DNA of 64,000 nt from Nocardioides sambongensis (GCF_006494815.1 NZ_CP041091.1:2053501-2117500), one strand, 5' to 3'. Positions 52,854 to 62,102 are shown, numbered from the stretch's first letter. Notes: a model not told the origin generated them from the letters alone. Program-made: numbers and translations.

Positions 52854-53624
52854 TCAGCCCGGGAGGGACCAGCTCTCGCCGGGTCGGAGGTCGATCGGGG
52901 TGCAGTCCGGTGCCAGCTCGGTCAGCGCCTCCTCGAACTCCTGTCGCGGTCGGTCCATCCAGCCGCGGGGCCGCTGCTGCTGTCCCGGTAGGTGCAGGGT
53001 GCCCCAGTGCACCGGCAGTGCCCATCGCGCCCGGGCCAGCCCGCACGCCCGGGCCGCCTGCGGTCCGTCCAGGTGCCCCGCGGAGAGCCGCGGACCCCAC
53101 CCCGAGATCGGCACCAGGATCACGTCCAGCCGCCGCCCGAGCAGCTCGGGCACCGTGGCCATCTCGTCGTAGAGGCTGGTGTCGCCGACCGCCCAGACGG
53201 TGACGTCGGGGGTGCGGATCAGGTGCCCGTGCGCGTCGTTGGGCCGGTGCGGCATCGGCCGGTGCCGGTGGTCGGCCCGCACCTGGCGCAGCTCCACCCG
53301 CTCGCCGCACGGCAGCGGCAGCCAGGAGGAGTCGGGCAGCCCGGCGGCGGGCACGCCCCTGCGTCGCAGCCAGCGCGCGTTCCGCGGCGAGCTGTAGACC
53401 GCCGCCTCGGGCACCATCCGCAGCGAGGAGAGCTCGCAGTGGTCGTGGTGCAGGTGGGAGAGGAGCACCGCGTCCGGGGACTGCCAGCTCTCCGGACGCG
53501 GCGCCGGGTGGCGTCGTACCAGGGGCCCTGCGCGGCGCCGCAGCAGCGGGTCGGTGAGCAGACGCGCCCCCGGCAGGTCGATGGTGACGGTGGAGTGGCC
53601 CAGCCAGCTGAGGGTGACCGTCAT
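52854..53624 (-). CDS. MBL-fold metallo-hydrolase (UlaG/NAPE-PLD-like)
   Basis: A 256-residue metallo-beta-lactamase-fold hydrolase. The metal motif HLHHDHCE has H57, H59, D61 and H62. Other ligand regions include WAVGDTSLYDEM and LPVHWGTLHLP, the latter a feature of the UlaG/NAPE-PLD-like group. No signal peptide, so it is cytoplasmic. Substrate unknown; N-acyl phosphatidylethanolamine or a lactone is possible by family. It is monocistronic. Confidence 0.86.
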   Translation of the reverse strand: MTVTLSWLGHSTVTIDLPGARLLTDPLLRRRAGPLVRRHPAPRPESWQSPDAVLLSHLHHDHCELSSLRMVPEAAVYSSPRNARWLRRRGVPAAGLPDSSWLPLPCGERVELRQVRADHRHRPMPHRPNDAHGHLIRTPDVTVWAVGDTSLYDEMATVPELLGRRLDVILVPISGWGPRLSAGHLDGPQAARACGLARARWALPVHWGTLHLPGQQQRPRGWMDRPRQEFEEALTELAPDCTPIDLRPGESWSLPG

Positions 53625-53649
53625 GTCGTTGCCGGGCCGACCCCGGGGG

Positions 53650-54048
53650 TCAGCTCGGGTCCACCTCGTCCCCGTGCACGATCAGGGCCCAGATCACCAC
53701 GACCTCGAGGCCGATCACGGCCAGGCTGGCGTACGGCGTCGCCTCCACCAGCACCACCTGGGTGACCATGTTGACCGCGAGCAGCGCGACCGCGACCACC
53801 CGTCCCCAGGTCTGGCCGAGCAGGACGGCCAGTCCGGTGAGGAAGAGCAGGACGCCGAGGAGCAGGTGGACCCAGCCCCAGGCGGTGACGTCGAGGATCA
53901 CCACCAGGTCCTCGGTGCCGAGAGTGATCTCGTCGGAGGTGACGGCGGTGAGGCCGGTGACCACGTTGAAGAGGCCGACGATGCAGAGCATCACCGCCGC
54001 GAACGCGATCGGCCCCACCCAGAGGGTGCGCTGACGCGCAGCGCTCAC
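53650..54048 (-). CDS. DUF7144-family membrane protein
   Basis: A 132-residue four-helix membrane protein. The conserved ILDVTAWGWVHLLLGVLLFL and LLGQTWGRVVAVALLAVN are the signature of this actinobacterial family. Function unknown; relatives tend to be stress-induced. The GTG start overlaps the stop of the upstream SHOCT gene (GTGA), so the pair is coupled. Confidence 0.82.
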   Translation of the reverse strand: MSAARQRTLWVGPIAFAAVMLCIVGLFNVVTGLTAVTSDEITLGTEDLVVILDVTAWGWVHLLLGVLLFLTGLAVLLGQTWGRVVAVALLAVNMVTQVVLVEATPYASLAVIGLEVVVIWALIVHGDEVDPS

Positions 54049-54428
54049 TGCAGTGCCTTCGCCTTCAGCCGCTCGAACTCGGCCTGGTCGATGGAGCCCG
54101 CGTCGAGCAGCGCCTTGGCCCGGGCGATCTCGTCCGCCGGGGACCCGGCACCGGTCGACACGGAGCGGATGTAGGCGTCGGTGTCGACCCGGGCGGCGGT
54201 CGCTGCGGCGACGTTGCGCTCCGTCATCCCCTTGCCCCGCGCGATCAGGTAGATCAGCGCGGTCAGCATCGGCACCAGGATCAGGAAGAAGACCCACGCG
54301 GCCTTCGCCCATCCGCTGGTGCTGCGGTCGCGGAACAGGTCGGAGATGACCTGGATCAGCACGAGCAGGTAGGCCATCAGCAGGAAGAAGGAGATGATGA
54401 ACCAGAAGAAGTCCCAGAAACTGTCCAT
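54045..54428 (-). CDS. PLDc_N-SHOCT membrane protein (paralogue 2)
   Basis: A 127-residue paralogue of the protein at 43010. It shares MDSFWDFFWF, LTALIYLIARGKGMTER and the SHOCT segment ALLDAGSIDQAEFERLKAKA. The pair clearly arose by duplication. This copy is coupled to a DUF7144 gene, while the first stands alone. It starts at ATG 54428. Confidence 0.85.
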   Translation of the reverse strand: MDSFWDFFWFIISFFLLMAYLLVLIQVISDLFRDRSTSGWAKAAWVFFLILVPMLTALIYLIARGKGMTERNVAAATAARVDTDAYIRSVSTGAGSPADEIARAKALLDAGSIDQAEFERLKAKALQ

Positions 54429-54436
54429 GGCCGGTC

Positions 54437-54442
54437 AGCGTA
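54437..54442 (-). promoter_or_regulatory. -10 box of second SHOCT gene
   Basis: The box reads TACGCT on the minus strand, 8 nt before the ATG at 54426-54428. It resembles, with slight drift, the promoter of its paralogue. Confidence 0.45.
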
Positions 54443-54578
54443 GACCCTCCCGGCGCTCGCGGAGCGAGGACCGATCGGCGAGGCGGGATCTGGACGTCGA
54501 AGTGGACCGCCGGCCACCCACGGTGCCACGATCGTCCCCGACCTTCCAGGCAGTTCCAGCGCAACCGAGAGGCAGTCG

Positions 54579-55010
54579 ATGCAGATCTCAACGCAGGAGT
54601 GGGGGCCGGTCGACCTGGCCGTCGTCCTCTTCGACAACCCCGAGTTCAACGGCGACATCGCCCCGGCGCTCATCGACCTCCACGCATCGGGGACCGTGCA
54701 GCTCCTCGACCTCGCGCTGGTCCGCCGCGACGGCGACGAGGTCACCGTGATCGAGATCGAGGACTCGCCGATCGCGGACTCCTTCGAGGGGCTGACCGGC
54801 GACGCCGTCGACCTGCTCAACGACGTCGACCTCGCCGAGGTGGGTGCCGGACTCGAGCCCGGCTCGGCCGCGCTGGTCCTGGTCTGGCAGAACAGCTGGG
54901 CGGCCCGTCTGAGCACGGCGCTGCGCGAGTCCGGCGGACAGGTGATCGTCCAGGAGCGCATCCCGGCGGAGACCGTCGCGGCCGCGGTGGCCGCGCTCGA
55001 GGACGACTGA
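54579..55010 (+). CDS. DUF6325-family protein
   Basis: A 143-residue soluble acidic protein of the DUF6325 family (close to DUF1269). The start MQISTQEWGPVDLAVVLFDN and the segment IAPALIDLHASGTVQLLDLA are the family core. AALVLVWQNSWAARLSTALR follows. Function unknown. It is followed 38 bp later by a SHOCT gene, a pairing often seen in actinobacteria. Confidence 0.84.
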   Translation: MQISTQEWGPVDLAVVLFDNPEFNGDIAPALIDLHASGTVQLLDLALVRRDGDEVTVIEIEDSPIADSFEGLTGDAVDLLNDVDLAEVGAGLEPGSAALVLVWQNSWAARLSTALRESGGQVIVQERIPAETVAAAVAALEDD

Positions 55011-55048
55011 GAACCCGGGCAACCGGCATCGCGAAGGAAAGAGGATCC

Positions 55049-55384
55049 ATGATGCGTAGGCGAATCGGCCGACCCGGCCTGATCGGGACGATGGCGCGGA
55101 CCGCCGTGATCAGTGGCACCGCCACCGCGGTGTCCGGTGGCGTGCAGCGCCGGCAGTACCAGCGGGCGGCCAACCGTCAGGCGGAGCAGCAGGTCCAGTA
55201 CGCGGCACCGCCGCAGGCCGCCCCGACCCCGCAGCCGGCGGCCCCCCAGCCGACCGCCGCGGCAGCGGCCGGCGGCGCCGAGGACCGGATCGCACAGATC
55301 CGCGAGCTCGGCGAGCTCAAGGCGCAGGGGCTGCTCACCGACGAGGAGTTCGCCGCGGAGAAGGCGCGCATCCTCGGCGCCTGA
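55049..55384 (+). CDS. SHOCT-domain protein (third in window)
   Basis: A 111-residue protein. The N-terminal segment TMARTAVISGTATAVSGGVQ may be a membrane or amphipathic helix; the middle is rich in Ala, Pro and Gln; the SHOCT domain is at the C terminus (IRELGELKAQGLLTDEEFAA). It is not a close paralogue of the other two SHOCT proteins. The ATG at 55049 follows AAAGAGG; ATG 55052 is an alternative. Confidence 0.8.
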   Translation: MMRRRIGRPGLIGTMARTAVISGTATAVSGGVQRRQYQRAANRQAEQQVQYAAPPQAAPTPQPAAPQPTAAAAAGGAEDRIAQIRELGELKAQGLLTDEEFAAEKARILGA

Positions 55385-55393
55385 CGGCCCGCG

Positions 55394-55439
55394 GTACGAC
55401 GAGGCCCACCAGACGAACGTCCGGTGGGCCTCGTCGTAC
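55394..55439. terminator. Bidirectional hairpin terminator
   Basis: GTACGACGAGGCCCACC (55394-55410) pairs perfectly with 55423-55439 around a 12-nt loop. It separates the convergent SHOCT and catalase genes. Confidence 0.85.
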
Positions 55440-55457
55440 GCGAAGGGGTTTCGGCGG

Positions 55458-56987
55458 TCAGGCCTTGTCCTGCATGGAGGAGCGCGCAGGGTTGCCCTGC
55501 TCCCCCGCCTTGGGGTCCTTCTCGTCCGCCTTCGCCCGGACGCCGTCCTCGACCCGCTTGCCGAGGTCGGTGTCGACGTTGCGCCAGTACTCGAAGGCGC
55601 GCACCAGCACCTTCTCGCTCACCCCGTTGAGCAGGTGCCCGACGATGTTGTCGACCAGTCGGTCACGGGCCGCGTCGTCCAGCACCTCCCGCACCAGGGT
55701 CCCCGCCTGCCCCCAGTCGTCGTCGGCCTCACGCAGGGTGTACGCCGTCCGCACCATCTCGCCGTCGGCCGCCCAACGGCCCCCGTCGTCGGTCCGCGCC
55801 GGGTCGGCCGCGGGACCGCCGTAGGAGTTGGGCGCGTAGACCGGTCCGGTCGCGTTGCGCACCCGCATCGCGCCGTCCTTCGAATAGCTGTGCACCGGTG
55901 ACTTCGGCTCGTTGACCGGGATCTGGCGATAGTTGCCGCCCAACCGGGCGCGGTGCGCGTCGGAGTAGCTGAACCCACGGGCGAGCAGCATCTTGTCCGG
56001 GGACAGCCCGGTGCCGGGGACCAGGTTGTTGGGCTCGAACGCCGCTTGCTCGATCTCGGTGTGATAGTCGGTCACGTTCCGGTTCAGGGTCATCCGGCCG
56101 ACCTCGTGCAGCGGGTAGTCGTCGTGGGGCCAGACCTTGGTGAGGTCGAACGGGTTGTACCGGTAGGTCTTGGCGTCCTCGAAGGGCATGATCTGCACCT
56201 TCAGGGTCCACGACGGGAACTCTCCGGCCTCGATGTGCTCGAAGAGGTCGCGCTGGTGGTAGTCGGTGTCGGCCGAGGCCATCTGGTCGGCCTCGTCCTG
56301 GGTGAAGCACTCGACGCCCTGGTCGGTCTTGAAGTGGTACTTGACCCAGAACACCTCGCCGGCCGCGTTGATCCAGGAGTAGGTGTGGCTGGAGTACCCG
56401 TTCATGTGGCGCCAGCTGCGCGGGATGCCACGGTCCCCCATCAACCAGGTGACCTGGTGCGCCGACTCCGGCACCAGCGTCCAGAAGTCCCACTGCATGT
56501 CGTGGTCGCGCAGGTTGTTGTCCAGGCGCCGCTTCTGGGAGCGGATGAAGTGCTGGAACTTCATCGGGTCCCGCATGAAGAAGACCGGGGTGTTGTTGCC
56601 GACGAGGTCCAGGTTGCCCTCCTCGGTGTAGAACTTCAGCGCGAAGCCGCGCGGGTCGCGCCAGGTGTCCGGGCTACCGCGCTCACCCGCCACGGTGGAG
56701 AAGCGGGCCAGCATCTCGGTCCTCCGGCCGGGCTGGAACACGTCGGCCCGGGTATAGGCGGAGACGTCGCCGGTCACCTCGAACTCACCGAACGCACCAC
56801 CACCCTTGGCGTGCGGCTGCCGCTCGGGGATCCGCTCGCGGTTGAACTGCGCCATCTGCTCGATCAGGTAGTGGTCCTGGAGCAGCAGCGGGCCGTCGGG
56901 TCCCACCGACAGCGAGTACTCGTCACTGGCAACGGGATTGCCGGCGTCGTTCGTGGTCGCGGGGCGTGCCCCGGCGTCGTCGTTCAT
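55458..56987 (-). CDS. Haem catalase (clade 3, small subunit)
   Basis: A 509-residue catalase that breaks down H2O2. The distal His is in [20 protein letters not shown] (H59), Asn in the [11 protein letters not shown] region, and the proximal haem Tyr in [12 protein letters not shown] (Y341). Length and the short C terminus fit a small-subunit clade 3 enzyme. The ATG at 56987 follows GGAAGGA. The C-terminal 30 residues are charged. No oxyR/furA gene is adjacent; the neighbouring LysR (57140) is divergent from putA rather than linked to catalase. Confidence 0.94.
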   Translation of the reverse strand: MNDDAGARPATTNDAGNPVASDEYSLSVGPDGPLLLQDHYLIEQMAQFNRERIPERQPHAKGGGAFGEFEVTGDVSAYTRADVFQPGRRTEMLARFSTVAGERGSPDTWRDPRGFALKFYTEEGNLDLVGNNTPVFFMRDPMKFQHFIRSQKRRLDNNLRDHDMQWDFWTLVPESAHQVTWLMGDRGIPRSWRHMNGYSSHTYSWINAAGEVFWVKYHFKTDQGVECFTQDEADQMASADTDYHQRDLFEHIEAGEFPSWTLKVQIMPFEDAKTYRYNPFDLTKVWPHDDYPLHEVGRMTLNRNVTDYHTEIEQAAFEPNNLVPGTGLSPDKMLLARGFSYSDAHRARLGGNYRQIPVNEPKSPVHSYSKDGAMRVRNATGPVYAPNSYGGPAADPARTDDGGRWAADGEMVRTAYTLREADDDWGQAGTLVREVLDDAARDRLVDNIVGHLLNGVSEKVLVRAFEYWRNVDTDLGKRVEDGVRAKADEKDPKAGEQGNPARSSMQDKA

Positions 56988-57139
56988 CACGGTCCTTCCT
57001 CGCCCGCGCGGTGCTCGCGCGGGCACGCAGATACGAGGAGTCGGTACCCACCGGTCCGTGGGCTATGACCCCAACCTGCTGCCGGCGCGGTCGTAATTCA
57101 AGGGCGCCCCTGCTGCGGGCTCCCTCGACCGGTACGCCG

Positions 57140-58039
57140 TCAGCGTGGCGCGCGCGCCGCGTGGGCCAGTGCCTCGCGGCAGGCGGCGACGCCGGGGCTC
57201 GCCCCGGAGGAGAGTCGTGCCGAGGTGAAGATCGACCGCTGCGGAGCGTCCGGCAGGGCGCACAGCCGTGCCGGGGCGGGCAGGCCCTTCCACAGGATGT
57301 CGGGCAGCAGGGCGACCGCGTGCCCGGACTGCACCAGGCGCAGGTGGGCCTGCAGGTCGGCGGTCTCGAACCGGACGTCGGGCTCGAAGCCGGCCCGGCG
57401 ACAGGTCTGCTCGGCGAAGTGACGGGAGGCCGCCCCGACCGGCTCCATCACCCACGGGACGTCCGCCGCGTCCTCGATGGTCCGGATGTGGGCGTGGTCG
57501 GCACCCTGCGCGGCGACCGCGAGCCACAGGCTGTCGGTGGTGAGCGGCACCCGATCCAGGCCGGGGTGGCGCGGCGACGCGTGGTGCGGATACTCCTCGG
57601 CGACCACGAGGTCGAAGTCGCGGGCCCAGGTCTCGGCCAGCGCCGTCTCCGGCTCGCGCTGCACGACGGTGACCCGCAGCTGTGGGTGCTCGTCGCGGAG
57701 CCAGGTGAGGGCGGCCGGCAGCAGGGCCAGCGCGGCGGACTGGAAGACGGCCACGCGCAACGAGCCGGACGGCGTGGCCAGCGAGGCGGCGACCTCCTCC
57801 TCGGCACGTTCCAGCCCGGCCAGGACGTGCTCAGCGTGCCGCACCAGGATCTCGGCCTGCGGGGTCAGCCTCACACCGCGACCGGCCTTGATCAGCAGCG
57901 GGACACCGGCCTCGCGTTCGAGCTGGGTGAGCTGCTGGGAGACCGACGATGGACTCTGGTGCAGCGCCTCGGCCACCCTGGCCAGGGTGCCCCGTACGGC
58001 CAGCTCGCGGAGCAGCCGCAGTCGTCGTACGTCCAGCAA
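57140..58039 (-). CDS. LysR-family regulator, probably of putA
   Basis: A 299-residue LysR protein with HTH at about residues 3-60 (LRLLRELAVRGTLARVAEAL and HQSPSSVSQQLTQLEREAGV). The effector domain follows from about 85. The start is a TTG (58037-58039) preceded by GGGGAGGGGA, giving the family-typical MLDVRRLRLL; an ATG at 58066 in the same frame is an alternative. It is divergent from putA, so it probably activates proline catabolism. The gene is downstream of, and on the same strand as, a 152-bp gap before catalase. Confidence 0.87.
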   Translation of the reverse strand: MLDVRRLRLLRELAVRGTLARVAEALHQSPSSVSQQLTQLEREAGVPLLIKAGRGVRLTPQAEILVRHAEHVLAGLERAEEEVAASLATPSGSLRVAVFQSAALALLPAALTWLRDEHPQLRVTVVQREPETALAETWARDFDLVVAEEYPHHASPRHPGLDRVPLTTDSLWLAVAAQGADHAHIRTIEDAADVPWVMEPVGAASRHFAEQTCRRAGFEPDVRFETADLQAHLRLVQSGHAVALLPDILWKGLPAPARLCALPDAPQRSIFTSARLSSGASPGVAACREALAHAARAPR

Positions 58040-58076
58040 GACGGCTCCCCTCCCCATCCGATCCATCAGGAGATGC

Positions 58077-58100
58077 GATGAATCAGCATCAGCAATCATC
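58077..58100. promoter_or_regulatory. Dyad in the LysR/putA intergenic region
   Basis: GATGA (58077-58081) and TCATC (58096-58100) flank a low-GC core. The region (58040-58167) is noticeably AT-richer than its neighbours. It is a candidate LysR box. Confidence 0.4.
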
Positions 58101-58167
58101 ACTTTACCTGACGACAACCGGCGGATCAGACTGACGGGATCACCCCCTCCCGGAAGTGGATCCGCCC

Positions 58168-61100
58168 GTGACGACGTCCTCCCTCCCGACCGACCTGCAC
58201 GACCCGGCGCTCACCGACGAGGTCGAAGCCCTGGTCCGGCAGTGGCTCGCCACCGCGGCCGAGGTGCCGGCCGACAGCTCGGCCGAACAGCTCGCCGGCG
58301 TGCTCAAGGACCCGGCCGGCCTACCGTTCGCCGTCGGCTTCGTCGACGGCGTGATCCGGCCCGAGGATCCACGCGTGGCGGCGCAGGCCTTCGCCGAGCT
58401 CGCCGAGGACCTCCCCCGCTTCCTGGCCTGGCACCTCCGGACGGCGGTCAAGGTCGGCGCACTGGCGGCGAGGATCGCGCCCGGGCTGGTCATCCCGGTG
58501 GTCCGCCGGGTGCTGCGCCGGATGGTGGGGCACCTGGTGGTCGACGCATCCGACCGGCGGTTGGGACGCTCGATCGCCCGCATCCGGCGTACCGGCGTGC
58601 GGTTGAACGTCAACCTCCTCGGCGAGGCCGTCCTCGGCGAGGGCGAGGCCACCCGGCGGCTCGAGGGCACCCACCGCCTGCTCGCCCGCGACGACGTCGA
58701 CTACGTGTCCATCAAGGTCTCCTCGACCGTGGCACCGCACTCGCCCTGGGCGTTCGAGGCCACGGTGGCCCACGTCGTCGAGCAGCTGCGGCCGCTCTAC
58801 CTGCGCGCGGCACGGTCCCCCTCCCGGAAGTTCATCAACCTCGACATGGAGGAGTACCGCGACCTCGACCTGACCGTGGCCGTCTTCACCCGCCTGCTCG
58901 ACGAGCCGGAGCTGCAGGACCTCGAGGCCGGCATCGTGCTCCAGGCCTATCTGCCCGACACCCTCGCCACCATGCAGCACCTGCAGGAGTGGGCCGCGGA
59001 CCGTCGCGCCCGGGGTGGCGCCGGCATCAAGGTCCGCCTGGTCAAGGGCGCGAACCTGCCGATGGAGTCGGTCGAGGCCGCCGTGCGCGACTGGCCGCTG
59101 GCCACCTGGGGCAGCAAGCAGGACACCGACACCCACTACAAGCGGATCCTCGACTACGCGCTGCACCCGGACCGGGTGGCCAACGTCCGGCTCGGGGTCG
59201 CGGGCCACAACCTCTTCGACGTCGCCTTCGCCTGGCTCCTGGCCGGCCGCCGCGGCGTCCGGGACGGCGTCGACTTCGAGATGCTGCTCGGGATGGCCCA
59301 GGGCCAGGCCGAGGCGGTACGACGCACCGTCGGCGACCTGCTCCTCTACACGCCGGTCGTCCGGGCCACGGAGTTCGACACCGCGATCGCCTACCTGGTG
59401 CGCCGGCTCGAGGAGGGCGCCAGCCAGGAGAACTTCATGTCGGCGGTCTTCGACCTGGGCAGCGACGAGAGCCTCTTCGCCCGGGAGCGCGAGCGTTTCC
59501 TGGCCTCCTTGCACGCCGTCGACCCCGCCGTGCCGCATCCGAACCGCACCCAGGACCGTCGTACCGATGCGGTGCCGGTGCCCGGCAACGGATTCGTGAA
59601 CACCCCCGACACCGACCCCGCACTGCCGGGCAACCGCGACTGGGCCGCCGACATCCTGCGGCGTGCCGCGGACAGCGCGCTCGGCGCGGACCTGGTCGAG
59701 GAGCACACGGTGAGCTCGCCGGAGGCGCTGGAGCAGGTCGTGGTGAGCGCTGTCGCCGCCCAGCCCGGATGGGCCGAGCGTGGCGGCACGGGCCGCGCCG
59801 CAGTGCTCCGGCGTGCCGCCGCCGAGCTCGAACGGCGCCGCGGCGACCTGGTCGAGGTGATGGCGGCGGAGTGCGGGAAGACCCTCGACCAGGCCGACCC
59901 GGAGGTCTCCGAGGCGATCGACTTCGCGCGGTACTACGCCCGCTCGGCCGAGCGGCTGGAGCAGACCGACGGCGCCCGTCCGGTCCCGGTCGGCCTGACC
60001 GTGGTGACCCCGCCCTGGAACTTCCCGGTGGCGATCCCGGCCGGGTCGATGCTGGCGGCGCTCGCAGCGGGCTCGTCGGTCGTGGTCAAGCCCGCGCCAC
60101 AGGCCCAGCGCTGCGGGTCGGTGGTGGTCGAGGCGCTGTGGGCGGCCGGTGTGCCGCGCGAGGTGCTGCACCTGGCGCACGTCGAGGAGTCCGATCTCGG
60201 ACGGGGACTGGTCTCCGACCCCCGGGTCGACCGGTTGATCCTCACCGGGGCGTTCGAGACGGCCGAGCTCTTCCGCAGCTTCCGACCCGACCTCCCCCTG
60301 CTCGCCGAGACCAGCGGCAAGAACGCCATCGTGGTCACTCCCAGCGCGGACCTCGACCTCGCGGCCAAGGACGTCGTCGCCTCCGCGTTCGGCCACGCGG
60401 GCCAGAAGTGCTCGGCCGCGTCACTGGCGATCCTGGTCGGGCCGGTGGCGACCTCCCGTCGGTTCCGCGACCAGCTGGCGGACGCCGTCCGGTCGCTCCG
60501 GGTCGGCTACCCCACGGACCCGACCAGCCAGGTCGGCCCGGTCATCGAGCCGGCCCGGGGCAAGCTGCTGGAGGCGCTGACCACCTTGGACGAGGGCGAG
60601 TCCTGGCTGGTGGAGCCGACCCCCTCGACGACACCGGGCGGCTCTGGTCCCCCGGGGTCAAGCTGGGCGTCGCCCCCGACTCCCGGACCCACCTGACCGA
60701 GTTCTTCGGGCCGGTCCTCGGGATCATGACGGCCGAGACGCTCGACGAGGCGATCGCCCTGCAGAACGCGCCGGCCTACGGCCTCACCGCGGGCATCCAC
60801 TCCCTCGACGCCGACGAGATCGCCGCCTGGGTGGACCGCGTGCAGGCGGGCAACCTCTACGTCAACCGCGGGATCACCGGCGCGATCGTGCAGCGGCAGC
60901 CGTTCGGCGGCTGGAAGCGGTCCGCCGTCGGCGCCGGCACCAAGGCCGGCGGGCCCAGCTACCTGCACGGTCTGGTCGACTGGGAGCCGATCGAAGCCCG
61001 GGAGGGCGACGAGTTGCTCCCGCCCAGCGTCCGTTCCTCGAGTCCGCCACGGCGACCGATCTCCCGGCCGACGATGTGGCCCGGCTCGAACGGGCGCTGC

Positions 61101-61627
61101 GCAGCGACGCCCACGTCTGGCGGACCGACCTCGGCCGTACCACCGACCCGACCGGCATCGCCGTCGAGCGCAACGTGCTGCGCCACCTCCCCGTCCCCGT
61201 CGCCGTCCGGTACGACGGAGAGCGCCCCGTGGCCGATCTCCTCCGGGTGGTGGCCGCAGGGGTGGTCGCCGGATCGTCTGTCGCGGTCAGCACACCGACG
61301 GACCTGCCGATCGCGGTCCAGACCGCGTTCAGCGCCGCCCGGGTCGCGGTCACCGTCGAGACCGAGCACGAGTGGACCACCCGGGCCTCCGGCTTGCCCG
61401 CCGGGCGGGTGCGGCTGGTCGGCGGCGACCGCGCAGCCCTGGCACGAGCCACCGGTGGCCGCCCAGACCTGGCGATCTACGCGCAGCCCGTCACCGAGGC
61501 GGGTCGCGTGGAACTGCTGCCCTTCGTCCACGAGCAGGCGGTGAGCATGACCGCCCACCGATTCGGCACGTTGGACGGTCTCACCGACAACATCCTCCCC
61601 GTCGGCCAGGGGCGAGGTCGCGCCTAA
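58168..61627 (+). CDS. putA: Bifunctional proline dehydrogenase / glutamate-semialdehyde dehydrogenase, two apparent frameshifts
   Basis: Converts proline to glutamate in two coupled steps. The PRODH domain (about residues 60-420) includes YVSIKVSSTVAPHSPW, RLVKGANLPMESV and HTHYK-like TDTHYKRILDYAL. The ALDH domain (about 520-980) has TPPWNFPVAIPAGS, catalytic Glu714 (ETSGKN) and Cys748 (GQKCSAASL). The frame shifts at the C-run 60620-60624 and again at 61023-61025; one added C at each rebuilds PLDDTGRLWSPGVKLGV and PPQRPFLESATATD, giving about 1153 residues. No DNA-binding N-terminal domain. The GTG at 58168 follows GGAAGTGGA; GTG 58156 is also possible. Confidence 0.9.
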
Positions 61628-61637
61628 CAGCGCACAG

Positions 61638-61673
61638 CACCCCGAGCGGACACCGCTGCGGCCGCTCGGGGTG
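61638..61673. terminator. Hairpin downstream of putA
   Basis: CACCCCGAGCGG (61638-61649) pairs with CCGCTCGGGGTG (61662-61673). It lies 10 bp after the putA stop and ends just before the rRNA terminator on the other strand. Confidence 0.7.
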
Positions 61674-61686
61674 TGGGAAAAAGACT

Positions 61687-61718
61687 GATGGGCCATCACC
61701 TGGTGGTGATGGCCCATC
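61687..61718 (-). terminator. Intrinsic terminator of the rRNA operon
   Basis: GATGGGCCATCACC (61687-61700) pairs with 61705-61718 around a 4-nt loop. On the minus strand the stem is followed by AGTCTTTTT, a true U-tract, so this is a textbook intrinsic terminator after 5S rRNA. Confidence 0.88.
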
Positions 61719-61727
61719 GTCAATGTT

Positions 61728-61846
61728 TGTCCGGCGGCGTCCTACTCTCCCACAGCCTCTCGGTTGCAGTACCATCGGCGCTGGCAGGCTTAACTTCCGG
61801 GTTCGGTATGGGACCGGGTGTTTCCCTGCCGCTATGGCCGCCGTAA
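61728..61846 (-). rRNA. rrf: 5S ribosomal RNA
   Basis: Read on the minus strand it begins about ACGGCGGCCATAGCGGCAGG, with CCCGGTCCCATACCGAACCC as the loop/helix core and ends GAGAGTAGGACGCCGCC. Length is about 117 nt. The boundaries are approximate to a few bases. It is transcribed after 23S in the same operon. Confidence 0.93.
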
Positions 61847-61962
61847 CTCTATTACCCCATCACTCCCCCGCTTGTGTCCCTTTGTGCCCTTTGTGTCCGC
61901 CGGGTGTGGGGTTGGGGGTGGGGTGGTCTGTTGATTCTCCACCATCTGATCATCTGATCAAC

Positions 61963-62002
61963 CGGTGATCTGGTGATCTGGTGATCTGGTGATCTGGTGA
62001 TC
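61963..62002. repeat. Tandem GGTGATCT octamer repeats in the 23S-5S spacer
   Basis: Five nearly perfect copies of (T/C)GGTGATC stand head to tail (61963-61970, then four TGGTGATC copies to 62002). Upstream, ATCTGATCATCTGATCA is a degenerate version. The spacer from 61847 to 62102 is less GC-rich than the genome and has no gene. Confidence 0.85.
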
Positions 62003-62056
62003 GTGTGGTCGTGTGGACGCGAGTGTTGTTGTCTTGCGCGGTGTCCCATTTCATGT

Positions 62057-62084
62057 CCCAAACAAACAGTTTTTGTTTGTTGGG
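62057..62084 (-). other. Hairpin next to the 23S 3' end
   Basis: CCCAAACAAACA pairs with TGTTTGTTGGG with a single bulge. It lies 20 bp outside the mature 23S 3' end, where an RNase III processing stem or post-23S structure would be expected. Confidence 0.45.
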
Positions 62085-62102
62085 TGTGTTGGGGATTTGT
62101 TG

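Noticed and set aside
61963..62002. CRISPR-like tandem repeats
   Set aside because: Units are 8 bp with no spacers, so this is a simple tandem repeat.
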